This document shows positions 14,943 through 22,106 of a DNA stretch of 45,483 bases, piece after piece (position 1 is the stretch's first letter; the number at the start of each line of letters is the position of its first letter). Under the pieces are notes generated by a model. It was not told where the DNA came from and ran no database searches. It saw nothing but the letters and a program-made list of their open reading frames with translations. The stretch is from positions 1-45,483 of the forward strand of contig JAJPKB010000640.1 in the NCBI GenBank assembly GCA_021323915.1, given 5' to 3'. Both the position numbers and the translations under genes were made by a program. Origin of the DNA: Chloroflexota bacterium (GTDB lineage: Bacteria > Chloroflexota > UBA6077 > FW602-bin22 > CADDYW01).

Positions 14943-15119
14943 TCACTTCTGTTCGTTCTTCGCTGCGGTGGCTCGAGATTCCCACCGCAGGTACTGCAGA
15001 AATAGCCGCCGCACCGCTTTCGGTGTCCCCTGGTACTCTTGCCAGCTCCAGCCCAGGTGCCGGCAGAGAATGTACGCCTCGATCAAGGGCAACTCGCGCG
15101 CGTCGATCGTCAGCCCTTT
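14943..15119 (-). CDS. G-T frameshift extension of tail assembly chaperone
   Basis: Reading frame -1 to the preceding gene, entered at the slippery heptamer and running to TGA 14943. It adds 56 residues (LTIDARELPLIEAYILCRHL... ending KNEQK) to the 147-residue G protein, giving a 203-residue G-T product. It has no start codon or ribosome site of its own. The helical, Trp/Tyr-containing segment (GWSWQEYQGTPKAVRRLFLQ) is typical of lambda gpT-like parts, which recruit the tape measure for tail assembly. Confidence 0.8.
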   Translation of the reverse strand, partial: KGLTIDARELPLIEAYILCRHLGWSWQEYQGTPKAVRRLFLQYLRWESRATAAKNEQK

Positions 15120-15553
15120 GAAGAACTGGAGGGCGCGGCGGCCGATTTTCCCCAGGCTTCCTCGGAGATCTGCTTGTCGAACTCTTTGATCGCCAGAAAG
15201 ACCGCGTTCTTGTCTTGCGCCAGCATCGCCTGGATATTGGCTTCGGTCACGGGCACGATCTCGCCCTTCCGTCGGAGATCCCAGCTTTTTATTCCCCGCT
15301 GGAGCACGGCCAGCCGATACCGGAGAAAGTCGGCCGGCATCTCGGTCTCCTGCACCGTCTCCGGCTCGCTCGTGTTCGCCTTGACGACGGTGCGCACCCG
15401 CGTGCGCGTCCGCTCATTCGCGTTGAGGATGGCGTTGCACTCGTCGTCCTCCTCGCCGGTCAGGCGCCGCACGACAACCGTGAAGCCCCCGGTGATCCGG
15501 ACCGCGTGAGTCTGCTCAACGACTCCGTCTTCGCCAAAGTAATCGAGAACCAT
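15110..15553 (-). CDS. Tail assembly chaperone G (147 aa)
   Basis: Lies between tail tube and tape measure, the conserved place of the lambda G/GT genes. Predicted beta-sheet N-terminus (VRITGGFTVVVRRLTGEEDD), then helices (FLRYRLAVLQRGIKSWDLRR). AAGGAG precedes ATG 15553. The last codons are TCA AAG GGC TGA, so the stop is immediately after the slip site. The G protein should be far more abundant than the fusion. Confidence 0.85.
   Translation of the reverse strand: MVLDYFGEDGVVEQTHAVRITGGFTVVVRRLTGEEDDECNAILNANERTRTRVRTVVKANTSEPETVQETEMPADFLRYRLAVLQRGIKSWDLRRKGEIVPVTEANIQAMLAQDKNAVFLAIKEFDKQISEEAWGKSAAAPSSSSKG
15113..15119 (-). promoter_or_regulatory. Programmed -1 ribosomal frameshift site A-AAG-GGC
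   Basis: In the G frame the heptamer reads A AAG GGC followed by the TGA stop; slipping back one base gives AAA GGG and continues as CTG ACG in the T frame. This matches the X-XXY-YYZ rule. Equivalent sites are conserved in tail chaperone genes of most siphoviruses. No stimulatory pseudoknot was verified. Confidence 0.85.
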
Positions 15554-15571
15554 CGGCTGCTCGTCTCCTTA

Positions 15572-16759
15572 TTAATACGGAAGGTACTGGGATGATTGAT
15601 TGGTCAGCGCGAGCGTATTGGCTTGTGTCCCCAACCACGCCTCGAGGGTCAGGTCGACCATGATCACGTCGCCGACTTTGTCCGGTTGACTCAACTTCGT
15701 GATCGACATCTGCGGCAGGCTGATCACGCTCTGGTTACTCGCCCCGTCAGTCAGGCTGATTGTCTCGGCCCCCACGGGGGGGGCCCCCTTCGCGGTCGCC
15801 GCCGCGAGTTGGTTGTAGTAGGTGAGCGACGTCAAGGCCTCGCTCACCTTCAAGGTGAGCTTGCGGCCGGCGGGCACAACGAAGGTCGGAAACCGGTTGC
15901 CGCTGAAGGTGTAGTGGGATTTCACATCATTGTCCAGGTCGAGTTCGAAAGACTCGACATTCGCATCAGCGGCGCCGAAAAGAGAGACGGACACCCCGGC
16001 CAGGGTAATCGGCGTATCGGTCGTGTAGGCAGGCACCGTCGGCGCAATCGGCTGTTCGTTCTGGCCCATGAAGTCGATCGCGACTTCGACCTCATTCTTG
16101 GTCGCCCCTTTCACCGTGAGCTTGCTCCCGACCATGCCCGTGTACTGGAGCGAGGTCAGACCGCCGAGGTTCTTTTCCAGCGTGAAGCTCGGGAGCGTAT
16201 TCGCTTCGACGATCGCGTGCAGGAAAGGAGCAATCACCGGCTGCACCGTGGCGCCGCTGGCGTGCGCGTAGACCAGTGCCGAGTCCAGGGTCAGCGTGTA
16301 GGGTCCCGTGCCAGCGATGTTGGTGATCTTCCGGCACTCGGCAATCTTGTTCGCCGCGGAGTCGATCTGGACGATCGTTGTCCCGGCCACCAGCCCGCTC
16401 GAGCTGGCCACCGTGATCGTTGTCGTCTGGGCGACGCTATTTGCCGAGAGCGTCGTCGAGGCGCCGCTGTTCGTGCCGGTCTGGTACTGATCGACGCCAA
16501 TCGCTCCGCAAATCAGCGGCATGCCCATGAGGGCAAAGAAGGGAAAGGTGACTTTTCCTTGCACCTTCTGCTCGCCGGCAATCAAGAATGATGCCGACTC
16601 CCGGACGTTGCGCGCCAGCTTCAGCTCGGCAACCCCCGGATCCCGCTCAAGGGATTCATCTTTGAATGGGACGTACGCCGTCGCCGCGACGGCCGTTCCA
16701 AAAACAGACTCCTTGGCATACCCGAGATCACCCAGACTGCCGATGTACGGCTGCGGCAT
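15572..16759 (-). CDS. Tail tube (major tail) protein (395 aa)
   Basis: Start region GDLGYAKESVFGTAVAATAY is the classic opening of siphovirus tube subunits, and it directly precedes the G/GT chaperones. Length exceeds the usual 200-300 because of an inserted beta module at about 100-170 (TTTITVASSSGLVAGTTIVQ through YAHASGATVQPV). Late strands (FTLEKNLGGL, LTVKGATKNEVEVAIDF, LTLEAWLG) complete the tube fold. AGGGAGGAGACG precedes ATG. The inserted module recurs in the connector at 22106-23017. Confidence 0.85.
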   Translation of the reverse strand: MPQPYIGSLGDLGYAKESVFGTAVAATAYVPFKDESLERDPGVAELKLARNVRESASFLIAGEQKVQGKVTFPFFALMGMPLICGAIGVDQYQTGTNSGASTTLSANSVAQTTTITVASSSGLVAGTTIVQIDSAANKIAECRKITNIAGTGPYTLTLDSALVYAHASGATVQPVIAPFLHAIVEANTLPSFTLEKNLGGLTSLQYTGMVGSKLTVKGATKNEVEVAIDFMGQNEQPIAPTVPAYTTDTPITLAGVSVSLFGAADANVESFELDLDNDVKSHYTFSGNRFPTFVVPAGRKLTLKVSEALTSLTYYNQLAAATAKGAPPVGAETISLTDGASNQSVISLPQMSITKLSQPDKVGDVIMVDLTLEAWLGTQANTLALTNQSSQYLPY

Positions 16760-16943
16760 CGTCTCCTCCCTTTATTTTCCGTGTTCCCGACGGGACTGTT
16801 CGATTTGGTGCCAAATAAAAGTGCCGCGTCGCACAGAGGCGCGCTGCCTCCCCGGGCGATACCTCGTATCGCCCGGGGACAAACGTGCCGACGCCCATCA
16901 CGGTTACCGCGCCGGTGATTCCCACTGGCGCACAGATCACCAT
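16728..16943 (-). CDS. Small head-tail-region protein (72 aa or 71 aa)
   Basis: Contains VGTFVPGRYEVSPGEAARLC, like the short phage proteins with a G-x-Y-x-V-x-x-E-x-A-R-x-L core that often lie beside tube genes. A GGGAGAAGAGG ribosome site precedes ATG 16943 (GTG 16946 also possible). The 3' end overlaps the tube gene by 32 bp. Unassigned function. Confidence 0.6.
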   Translation of the reverse strand: MVICAPVGITGAVTVMGVGTFVPGRYEVSPGEAARLCATRHFYLAPNRTVPSGTRKIKGGDDAAAVHRQSG

Positions 16944-16958
16944 CACCCTCTTCTCCCG

Positions 16959-17276
16959 CTAGCCGAACATGCTCGGCAAGACATCGAACTCGCCCTCGAC
17001 CGCCGCGGTCACGGCGCCGGTGGCCGCGAAGCGCAGCGCCCAGCGCCCGACGACGTTGCCCGTCAGATCGACATGGTACTGGCCGGTGGCGTCCCGCAGG
17101 ATCTGGCCATTGACGCCGTAGAGGTAGGTCGTCACGGATCCGCCCGGCGGGAGGAACTGAAACGTGACCGTCGTGGGATCTGTCGCCACGCCTCCGCTGG
17201 TGAAAGTCACGCTGCAGCGCACCCCCTGGCCGAGGACCACCGTCCCCAGGTTCACCATCTGTGCTGGCGCGGTCAT
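16959..17276 (-). CDS. Small beta-rich structural protein (105 aa)
   Basis: Single predicted immunoglobulin-like or jelly-roll domain: CSVTFTSGGVATDPTTVTFQ, GQYHVDLTGNVVGRWALRFA, AAVEGEFDVLPSMFG. This pattern (strand pair, YHxDL, W-x-x-RF, EGxFxVxPS) is frequent in short phage tail or head-decoration proteins. ATG overlaps the LamG gene stop as ATGA. Exact role unknown. Confidence 0.65.
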   Translation of the reverse strand: MTAPAQMVNLGTVVLGQGVRCSVTFTSGGVATDPTTVTFQFLPPGGSVTTYLYGVNGQILRDATGQYHVDLTGNVVGRWALRFAATGAVTAAVEGEFDVLPSMFG

Positions 17277-18802
17277 GCCAGCTCCGTCAGCGTCAGCGTC
17301 GCTGTCCAGGGCTCCGTCAGCGTCAGCGTCGCTGTCCAGGGCTCCGTCAGCGTCAGCGTCGCTCCACCTGGCTGATTCGCCACGAACCGCCGCACGGTCG
17401 TCGTCAGACTCGCCAGTGCCGCCGCGATTGAGGCAATCGCGTGACCAATTCCCTTCACGATCGCCGCCGCCGTTGTCGCCGTCGCGGCGATCGTGTGCGT
17501 GAGTCCCTTCGCGATGCCTGCACTCGCCGCCGCCGTCGCCCCGCGCGTTGCGCTGACGCCGCGCCCCAGGCCGCTCGCCGCCGCCGCCGTCCCGCCCATC
17601 GCCTTGCCGACCGCCGTCGGTCCCCAGCGGGCGATGCTCCCTGCCGTCGCGGCGATCACTTGCAGGTGCACCTTGAGACTGCTGATCGTCGTCGCGCTGC
17701 TCACGGTCGTCAGCAGCACCTTACTCATTCCTTTACCCAGCGTCGTGCCGTTGCCGGCCATCGCACTGAGTGCATGGGCGATGGCCTTCCCCAGCGAGCT
17801 GCTATTGCCTCCCGTGGCGACACGCACAGCCGTGACGGCTTTGCTCAGCGTGAGAGCCGTGCTGGCGACGACCGGTCGGATGACGTGCGCCTGCTTGATG
17901 GCGGCAGCCGTACTTCCCACGGGGGCCGCGCGCGCGATCGCCGCCTGGCGACTCCCCTGCGCGGTGGAGTTCCCTGTCGCGGCGCGGATGGCGCCGACCG
18001 CCTTGGCAAGCGCGGCCGTCGATCCCGCCGTCGTGCTGATCGTCTGGCCGTGTGCCGTGCCGCCAGCGAAGCTGACTGCCCAGCGTTGGACAATCGGCGG
18101 CTCAAACATCGCGTACGCCGTTGCCGGATCCGCCAGCGCCGCGATCTCGGCCGCCGGGAGTGCGCGGTTGTAGATCGAGACCTTGAGGATGTCGCCGGCG
18201 AGGGTACCCCCGAAACTGCCGACGAACTTCTCCCCGAGGCCGAAATGCACGCCGGAGAAGTCGAACGTGGTCGAGACCGTACTCTGCTGCTTCCCATTGA
18301 GCCAGAGGGTGCATTGGCCCGACTGGTAGACGAAGAGCAGATGATAAAGCTGGCCCACGCTCAGGGTGCCGGTGGCCGCCAGGGTGCTCCAGGTGTTCCC
18401 GTTCCAGAGTGTCACGGCCCCGGCGCCCACTCCGGAGGAGATGCCAATCGCTCCTCCTTGGGTCGTCGACCCGCTGACCTGGGAGTACAGGCGGTGGTCG
18501 GTCGAGACGTCGGTGAAGCGTGCCCGCACCTCGACGGTCCCCGACGTTAACCCAAGATCCCCGAGGTCAATCCAGGTCGCGGTGCCGTCGAAGTGCAGCT
18601 GCGAGCCAAGCAGTCCGGCAGTCCAGCCGGCCGGACTGCTCACCGCATACGTCGTCCGCTTGGCCGCGTCGAAGACGGCGCCGCCCGCATTCTCGTTGAG
18701 AGGCAGGCAACGGACGAGCCCCCGCGCCAACGGATGCGCCCAGTTGATCCGTGCCCCGCGCGTCGGTTTTTGCTCGACCTCGGGCCAAATCGTCTTAAGC
18801 AA
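17273..18802 (-). CDS. LamG/concanavalin-A-like fibre with 18-residue repeats (509 aa)
   Basis: Residues about 45-235 form a LamG/ConA-like lectin domain: LHFDGTATWIDLGDLGLTSG, VEVRARFTDVSTDHRLYSQV, YHLLFVYQSGQCTLWLNGKQ, ILKVSIYNRALPAAEIAALA. Residues about 265-465 are eleven or so Ala/Thr/Gly-rich repeats near 18 residues (LGKAIAHALSAMAGNGTT type). The C-terminus ends in three TLTLTE units encoded by 30-bp DNA repeats. Likely a sugar-binding, fibre- or decoration-type virion protein. TTG 18802 overlaps the upstream stop by eight bases; the start is uncertain. Confidence 0.75.
   Translation of the reverse strand: MLKTIWPEVEQKPTRGARINWAHPLARGLVRCLPLNENAGGAVFDAAKRTTYAVSSPAGWTAGLLGSQLHFDGTATWIDLGDLGLTSGTVEVRARFTDVSTDHRLYSQVSGSTTQGGAIGISSGVGAGAVTLWNGNTWSTLAATGTLSVGQLYHLLFVYQSGQCTLWLNGKQQSTVSTTFDFSGVHFGLGEKFVGSFGGTLAGDILKVSIYNRALPAAEIAALADPATAYAMFEPPIVQRWAVSFAGGTAHGQTISTTAGSTAALAKAVGAIRAATGNSTAQGSRQAAIARAAPVGSTAAAIKQAHVIRPVVASTALTLSKAVTAVRVATGGNSSSLGKAIAHALSAMAGNGTTLGKGMSKVLLTTVSSATTISSLKVHLQVIAATAGSIARWGPTAVGKAMGGTAAAASGLGRGVSATRGATAAASAGIAKGLTHTIAATATTAAAIVKGIGHAIASIAAALASLTTTVRRFVANQPGGATLTLTEPWTATLTLTEPWTATLTLTELA
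17281..17364. repeat. 30-bp tandem repeat, 2.8 copies
   Basis: Unit GCTCCGTCAGCGTCAGCGTC plus ten more bases occurs exactly at 17281-17310 and 17311-17340, with 24 bases of a third copy at 17341-17364. The period is a multiple of three and encodes TLTLTEPWTA-like units at the C-terminus of the LamG protein. Copy-number change would lengthen the protein without frameshift. Confidence 0.9.
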
Positions 18803-19181
18803 TCCCCGTCACCACGTCGCTTGTCACCTCGACCGTGACCGCATTGGTCGCGTCAAGATTCGTCAGGGTAAATTGCCACTGGCCATTGTCCAGGGCAAAC
18901 GTCTTGCTCGTCGTCGTACTCGGCGTGGCCACCGGGATCACCTCATCGATCGTCGGCACCGTCTCGTAAGCCGCCGTCGACCCCGCTCCGCGATAGGCTT
19001 TGAACTCTACTCCTGCCGTCGTCGAGACCGCGCCGCCGGCCGTGACCTGGACAAGTAAGCGTGCGGCAAAATCGGCCGAATAATCCAACGTCGTCGGGGC
19101 ATTCGTGACCCCCGCAGCGAGATTGGTTCCCGCCGCGATGACGTTCCCGGCCGCGCCTTTCGTGACCTGTGGTGCGGCCAT
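18795..19181 (-). CDS. Small structural protein (128 aa)
   Basis: Beta-rich: GNVIAAGTNLAAGVTNAPTT, ARLLVQVTAGGAVSTTAGVE, WQFTLTNLDATNAVTVEVTS. A recurrent phage pattern in decoration or fibre accessory proteins, similar in style to the proteins at 23019-23354 and 23357-23800. GGGGAGGGTAAGCG precedes ATG. Immediately upstream of the LamG gene, with which it may form a fibre complex. Confidence 0.6.
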   Translation of the reverse strand: MAAPQVTKGAAGNVIAAGTNLAAGVTNAPTTLDYSADFAARLLVQVTAGGAVSTTAGVEFKAYRGAGSTAAYETVPTIDEVIPVATPSTTTSKTFALDNGQWQFTLTNLDATNAVTVEVTSDVVTGIA

Positions 19182-19184
19182 CGC

Positions 19185-19646
19185 TTACCCTCCCCACGCT
19201 GACCGACATTGATCCGCGGTCACCTGGACGCCTTCGCCAAAGAGCGATTCGGCCCGGCTACACGGATAGGCGTCGAGAGCGAGGATATTCGCTCCGGTCG
19301 GCGTCGTCCCCGGAAAGAGAGCTTTCAGGCGCGTGAACATGACCGAGTCCGCCGGCGGAGTTGTCAGAGACAGCGGGTCCTTCAAGAGCAGCGTGCCACT
19401 CGCGGCAATAGCCTGAATGAACGCCAGTTGCGATACCGTAAAGTTAGCCATATCGCGTTCGTCAAGGTAGCAGAGCGCGGCGGCGCTCGGTACCGCCAGT
19501 CGGGGAAGAGTCTCCCGGGATGCGCCGGGTTGGTTCAAGAGGGCCGCGACGCCAATCCAGTTCGCCACCGTGATCAACGGCGCATATCCCAGCGCCTTGG
19601 GGTCGGTCTGCAGCTCGATCTTGAGCGCGCTGAAACTGACGCTCAT
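19185..19646 (-). CDS. Hypothetical tail-region protein (153 aa)
   Basis: Unrecognised. Mostly helical with several conserved-looking aromatic/Cys positions (LCYLDERDMANFTVSQLAFI, RAESLFGEGVQVTADQCRSA). ATG overlaps the upstream stop as ATGA. In this slot other phages often carry tail completion or fibre-associated proteins, but no motif decides. Confidence 0.5.
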   Translation of the reverse strand: MSVSFSALKIELQTDPKALGYAPLITVANWIGVAALLNQPGASRETLPRLAVPSAAALCYLDERDMANFTVSQLAFIQAIAASGTLLLKDPLSLTTPPADSVMFTRLKALFPGTTPTGANILALDAYPCSRAESLFGEGVQVTADQCRSAWGG

Positions 19647-20632
19647 GTATACTGCACGCTCGCCGTCAATTGCAGCGTATCGCCGGTGGCGAGGTTGATC
19701 ACCGCAAAATCAGCGAGCATGAATGCGTTCCCGCCCGCCGTCCCGGATCCCCCCACGACGTTTGCGCCACTATTGATCGCCGCCTGCGCGGTGCTCCCCC
19801 GCGCCCCGCGTGTCACCGTCCATGTTGTTGTCCCCTGGCCGGCCGTGACCGTCATCGTCTCGGCCGGATGTGTCCCATCCGAGACCTCGATGTCATAGTT
19901 TCCCGAGGTGGGGAAGCCCGTTGCCGCGCTCACCGAGATCGAAGTTGCCGTCGCCGAGGAGATCGCCGCGCTCAAGGTCGTCGCGGGCGCCGCCGCTGAG
20001 GCGTCAAAGCACCCCGCTTCGGTCACCGCCCTTGCCGCCGACGCGGTGATCGTCCCAACGATCTTCTCGGTATCCGTAATCGCCGGCGCCGCCGCGAAGC
20101 CGGCCGCCGTTGAGACCAGGCTCGCCGTGCCGGCGGCCCGGGCTTCTGGACTCGGATTGAAGAGTGCCGAGTCATAGTTCTGGTGCGTGCCGGTTCCCAG
20201 GCCCATGCCAACGTAGATCGGTTCGGTCTGTGCCACCCCGTGCAGCTTGTTCGTCGTGATCAGTTTGCCAGCGTACGCGAACACGGGGCCGCCACCGCCA
20301 ATGTGGGGGTGGGGCAGCCCGCGGAAGGGGCTGACACAGGAGTCGCGTCGGGTGCAGAGGGTGAGCGGCCGCGGCCGAAAGAGTCCGTGAATCTCCTCGT
20401 CCTTCAGGAATTGCTCGAGTGCGGGAATGGCGAGACCCTTCACCCGGCTCTTCGCGGCCGCCCGCTCGGCGTGCCTATGCCAGCCAAGGTAGCGGTCGAG
20501 CAACACCGCCCGGTGCTGGCGGGGATCGGTATGCTGGATCGCCACCACCCCGTGGTCCTCAACGCACCCACAGACACGGATAACCGTCGCCTCCCACTTC
20601 ACGACCAGTCCGGCCTTCGCGATTGCCCCCAT
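19643..20632 (-). CDS. Structural protein with fibre-type modules (329 aa)
   Basis: The first 100 residues are distinct (VIRVCGCVEDHGVVAIQHTD, basic and Cys-containing). From about 115: VFAYAGKLITTNKLHGVAQT then PIYVGMGLGTGTHQ, then AGTASLVSTAAGF..., the pattern of siphoviral fibre or appendage proteins. At about 225-300 sits a beta module (TSISVSAATGFPTSGNYDIE) similar to that inserted in the tail tube. GGAGTTGAGGGA precedes ATG. The N-terminal part reads like a different protein, so a fusion is possible. Confidence 0.55.
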   Translation of the reverse strand: MGAIAKAGLVVKWEATVIRVCGCVEDHGVVAIQHTDPRQHRAVLLDRYLGWHRHAERAAAKSRVKGLAIPALEQFLKDEEIHGLFRPRPLTLCTRRDSCVSPFRGLPHPHIGGGGPVFAYAGKLITTNKLHGVAQTEPIYVGMGLGTGTHQNYDSALFNPSPEARAAGTASLVSTAAGFAAAPAITDTEKIVGTITASAARAVTEAGCFDASAAAPATTLSAAISSATATSISVSAATGFPTSGNYDIEVSDGTHPAETMTVTAGQGTTTWTVTRGARGSTAQAAINSGANVVGGSGTAGGNAFMLADFAVINLATGDTLQLTASVQYT

Positions 20633-20644
20633 TCCCTCAACTCC

Positions 20645-21094
20645 TTATTGGTAGATCCACAGGTCCTCGACCTCGATCACGAGCTCTGCCGTGATGAGCG
20701 GGAAGCCCAAAGCGTCATCCCTGACCGGTCCGTCGACCGAGACGCTCATTTTGTCCCCCGCGATAATGCAATTCGCCACGCCCGCTATTTTCAGAGTCGG
20801 ATTCGCGTCAACGTTCGCGACCATCTGCGTGATTGCCGTACGCGTATCGGTGAGGATCTGCTCGAGCGTGCGTGTCGAATCTTCCCAGCGGTCCAGATAG
20901 AGCACGTGCACCTGATGGGTCTCTTTCTTCGCCCGAACCGCGACACGCGCACGGTCGGTGTGCGGACAGTTCACGATGAGCGCGGGATAGGGGCCGCTGA
21001 CCGCGTTGATCCCCTTCTCGACCACCGTTTGGGCGATCGTCGTGCCGGCCGGGAGGATCGTCGCCAAAGCGGTCATCACCGACTGCGCGCTCAT
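20645..21094 (-). CDS. Tail-completion / terminator-like protein (149 aa)
   Basis: Fold cues: SVMTALATILPAGTTIAQTV, LIVNCPHTDRARVAVRAKKE, HQVHVLYLDRWEDSTRTLEQ, and a C-terminal LITAELVIEVEDLW. Similar to small tail terminator/neck proteins that cap the tail tube (lambda gpU-like slot). It follows the HK97-gp10-like gene, the expected order. ATGA overlap. Function is inferred from position and general shape. Confidence 0.6.
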   Translation of the reverse strand: MSAQSVMTALATILPAGTTIAQTVVEKGINAVSGPYPALIVNCPHTDRARVAVRAKKETHQVHVLYLDRWEDSTRTLEQILTDTRTAITQMVANVDANPTLKIAGVANCIIAGDKMSVSVDGPVRDDALGFPLITAELVIEVEDLWIYQ

Positions 21095-21570
21095 GCGCGG
21101 AAGCTCACCGCGATCGTCTCCCCCGCGAGCGCCAGCGCCGCGTTGATCGCCGGCTGCGCCCTTTCCCATGCTCGCGTCGGATAGGGGTTCGGCTTCGTCC
21201 CCGGATGCTGCACACTCCGCCGAAACACCACGCCGTTCGCCGTCTCGAAGCGCAGCGCACGCGCATTGGTTGCCACGATCATGTGCGGCTTGGTCCCGTC
21301 GATCACGTACCGGGCGTAGCTCTCGCTCGTCCAGGTGATCACGTAGCCGCCGCCGGTCGGCGTGACCGTGCTCCGCGTCTGCTTCTGGAGCTGACCAGTG
21401 CGAACGGGCGTCTCGGATCGCAGCAGCGGCGTCATGATCCGCTCGATCGCCGTGGCCAGCGACCGTTTGACCTCGCTCGTCGTCAGCTCCACCGTGGCCG
21501 CCGCTTCGACGATCCGCCGCGCCTCGTCGCCGAGCTGCGACGCATTCCGGAGGATGATCTGGAGATTCAC
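21091..21570 (-). CDS. HK97 gp10-like neck / tail-completion protein (159 aa)
   Basis: Matches the HK97-gp10-like family: long helix (ARRIVEAAATVELTTSEVKR), then TPVRTGQLQKQTRS, a beta hairpin (YVITWTSESYARYVIDGT), KPHMIVA, and V-Q-H-P-G-T-KPNPYPTRAWE. These proteins sit at the head-tail junction. ATG overlaps the stop of the LuxR-type gene as ATGA. High confidence in family; exact stage of assembly is inferred. Confidence 0.85.
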   Translation of the reverse strand: MNLQIILRNASQLGDEARRIVEAAATVELTTSEVKRSLATAIERIMTPLLRSETPVRTGQLQKQTRSTVTPTGGGYVITWTSESYARYVIDGTKPHMIVATNARALRFETANGVVFRRSVQHPGTKPNPYPTRAWERAQPAINAALALAGETIAVSFRA

Positions 21571-21782
21571 TGGATCAGTCCTCGACAGAACGCGACCGCC
21601 GCGGCCGCGGCGGTCTTGCGGACCCCCAGGGCCTGCCGGACCCCGGCCAAGTGATTCTTGACCGTCTGGGTGCTGATCCGCAACTGTCGGGCAACTTCTT
21701 TGGGACTCTTGCCGTCGGCAAGCATCTGGAGAATTTCGATCTGGCGCGCGCTCAGCGCTCCGCGCCTTGCTGGTGTCAGCAT
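21567..21782 (-). CDS. LuxR/GerE-type HTH protein inside the head-tail genes (71 aa)
   Basis: Almost the whole protein is a LuxR C-terminal DNA-binding domain: LSARQIEILQMLADGKSPKE then VARQLRISTQTVKNHLAGVR. No receiver or sensor domain is present. The ATG abuts the upstream stop (TAG-ATG) and its stop overlaps the next gene as ATGA, so it is translated with connector and neck proteins. A DNA-binding regulator among virion genes is unusual; it might time late gene expression, act after infection, or have been recruited as a structural helical bundle. Confidence 0.85.
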   Translation of the reverse strand: MLTPARRGALSARQIEILQMLADGKSPKEVARQLRISTQTVKNHLAGVRQALGVRKTAAAAAVAFCRGLIQ

Positions 21783-22106
21783 CTACTGCCTCACTGCGCG
21801 TAAGAGCGCGACCTTGAAGCTGCCCATGGTTCCCTTCTTTAGCGCGACATGGCGCACCTGCCAGAGCGGCGCTGTTCCCGTCGGATCATAGCCACTGATT
21901 TGGTCGCCGTCGACGATGTCCCAGATGGCATCGAATGTCATTCGCGCATCGTACTCCGGTGCGAACCCCCGTATGCGCAGATCGTTGCCGATCTCGCGGA
22001 TGTAGACGGGCACGGTCGCCAGGTGGAGCACGAAGACTGATTGCTTGGTCGCTGCGTTATAGCTCGCTCGCGTGGTGCTGATCGTCGCGTTGCTTGCCAG
22101 GAGCAT
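21783..22106 (-). CDS. Head-tail adaptor / stopper-like protein (107 aa)
   Basis: Beta-rich (QSVFVLHLATVPVYIREIGN, MTFDAIWDIVDGDQISGYDP, LWQVRHVALKKGTMGSFKV). Size, fold style and position between gp6-like connector and gp10-like protein fit a head-closure/stopper protein (SPP1 gp16 slot). TGATG overlap with the upstream gene. No decisive motif. Confidence 0.65.
   Translation of the reverse strand: MLLASNATISTTRASYNAATKQSVFVLHLATVPVYIREIGNDLRIRGFAPEYDARMTFDAIWDIVDGDQISGYDPTGTAPLWQVRHVALKKGTMGSFKVALLRAVRQ

Noticed and set aside
11472-15005. A plus-strand open frame of 1177 codons opposite the tape measure gene
   Set aside because: It is the complement of the tape measure reading frame in high-GC DNA; composition is His/Arg/Asp-rich noise, no ribosome site, and the minus-strand gene is certain.
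13013-16759. Diversity-generating retroelement near the tail genes
   Set aside because: No reverse transcriptase, no template/variable repeat pair was seen in the fibre genes.
17281-17370. Repeat array considered as a CRISPR
   Set aside because: The 30-bp copies are directly adjacent without spacers and are in frame inside a gene.
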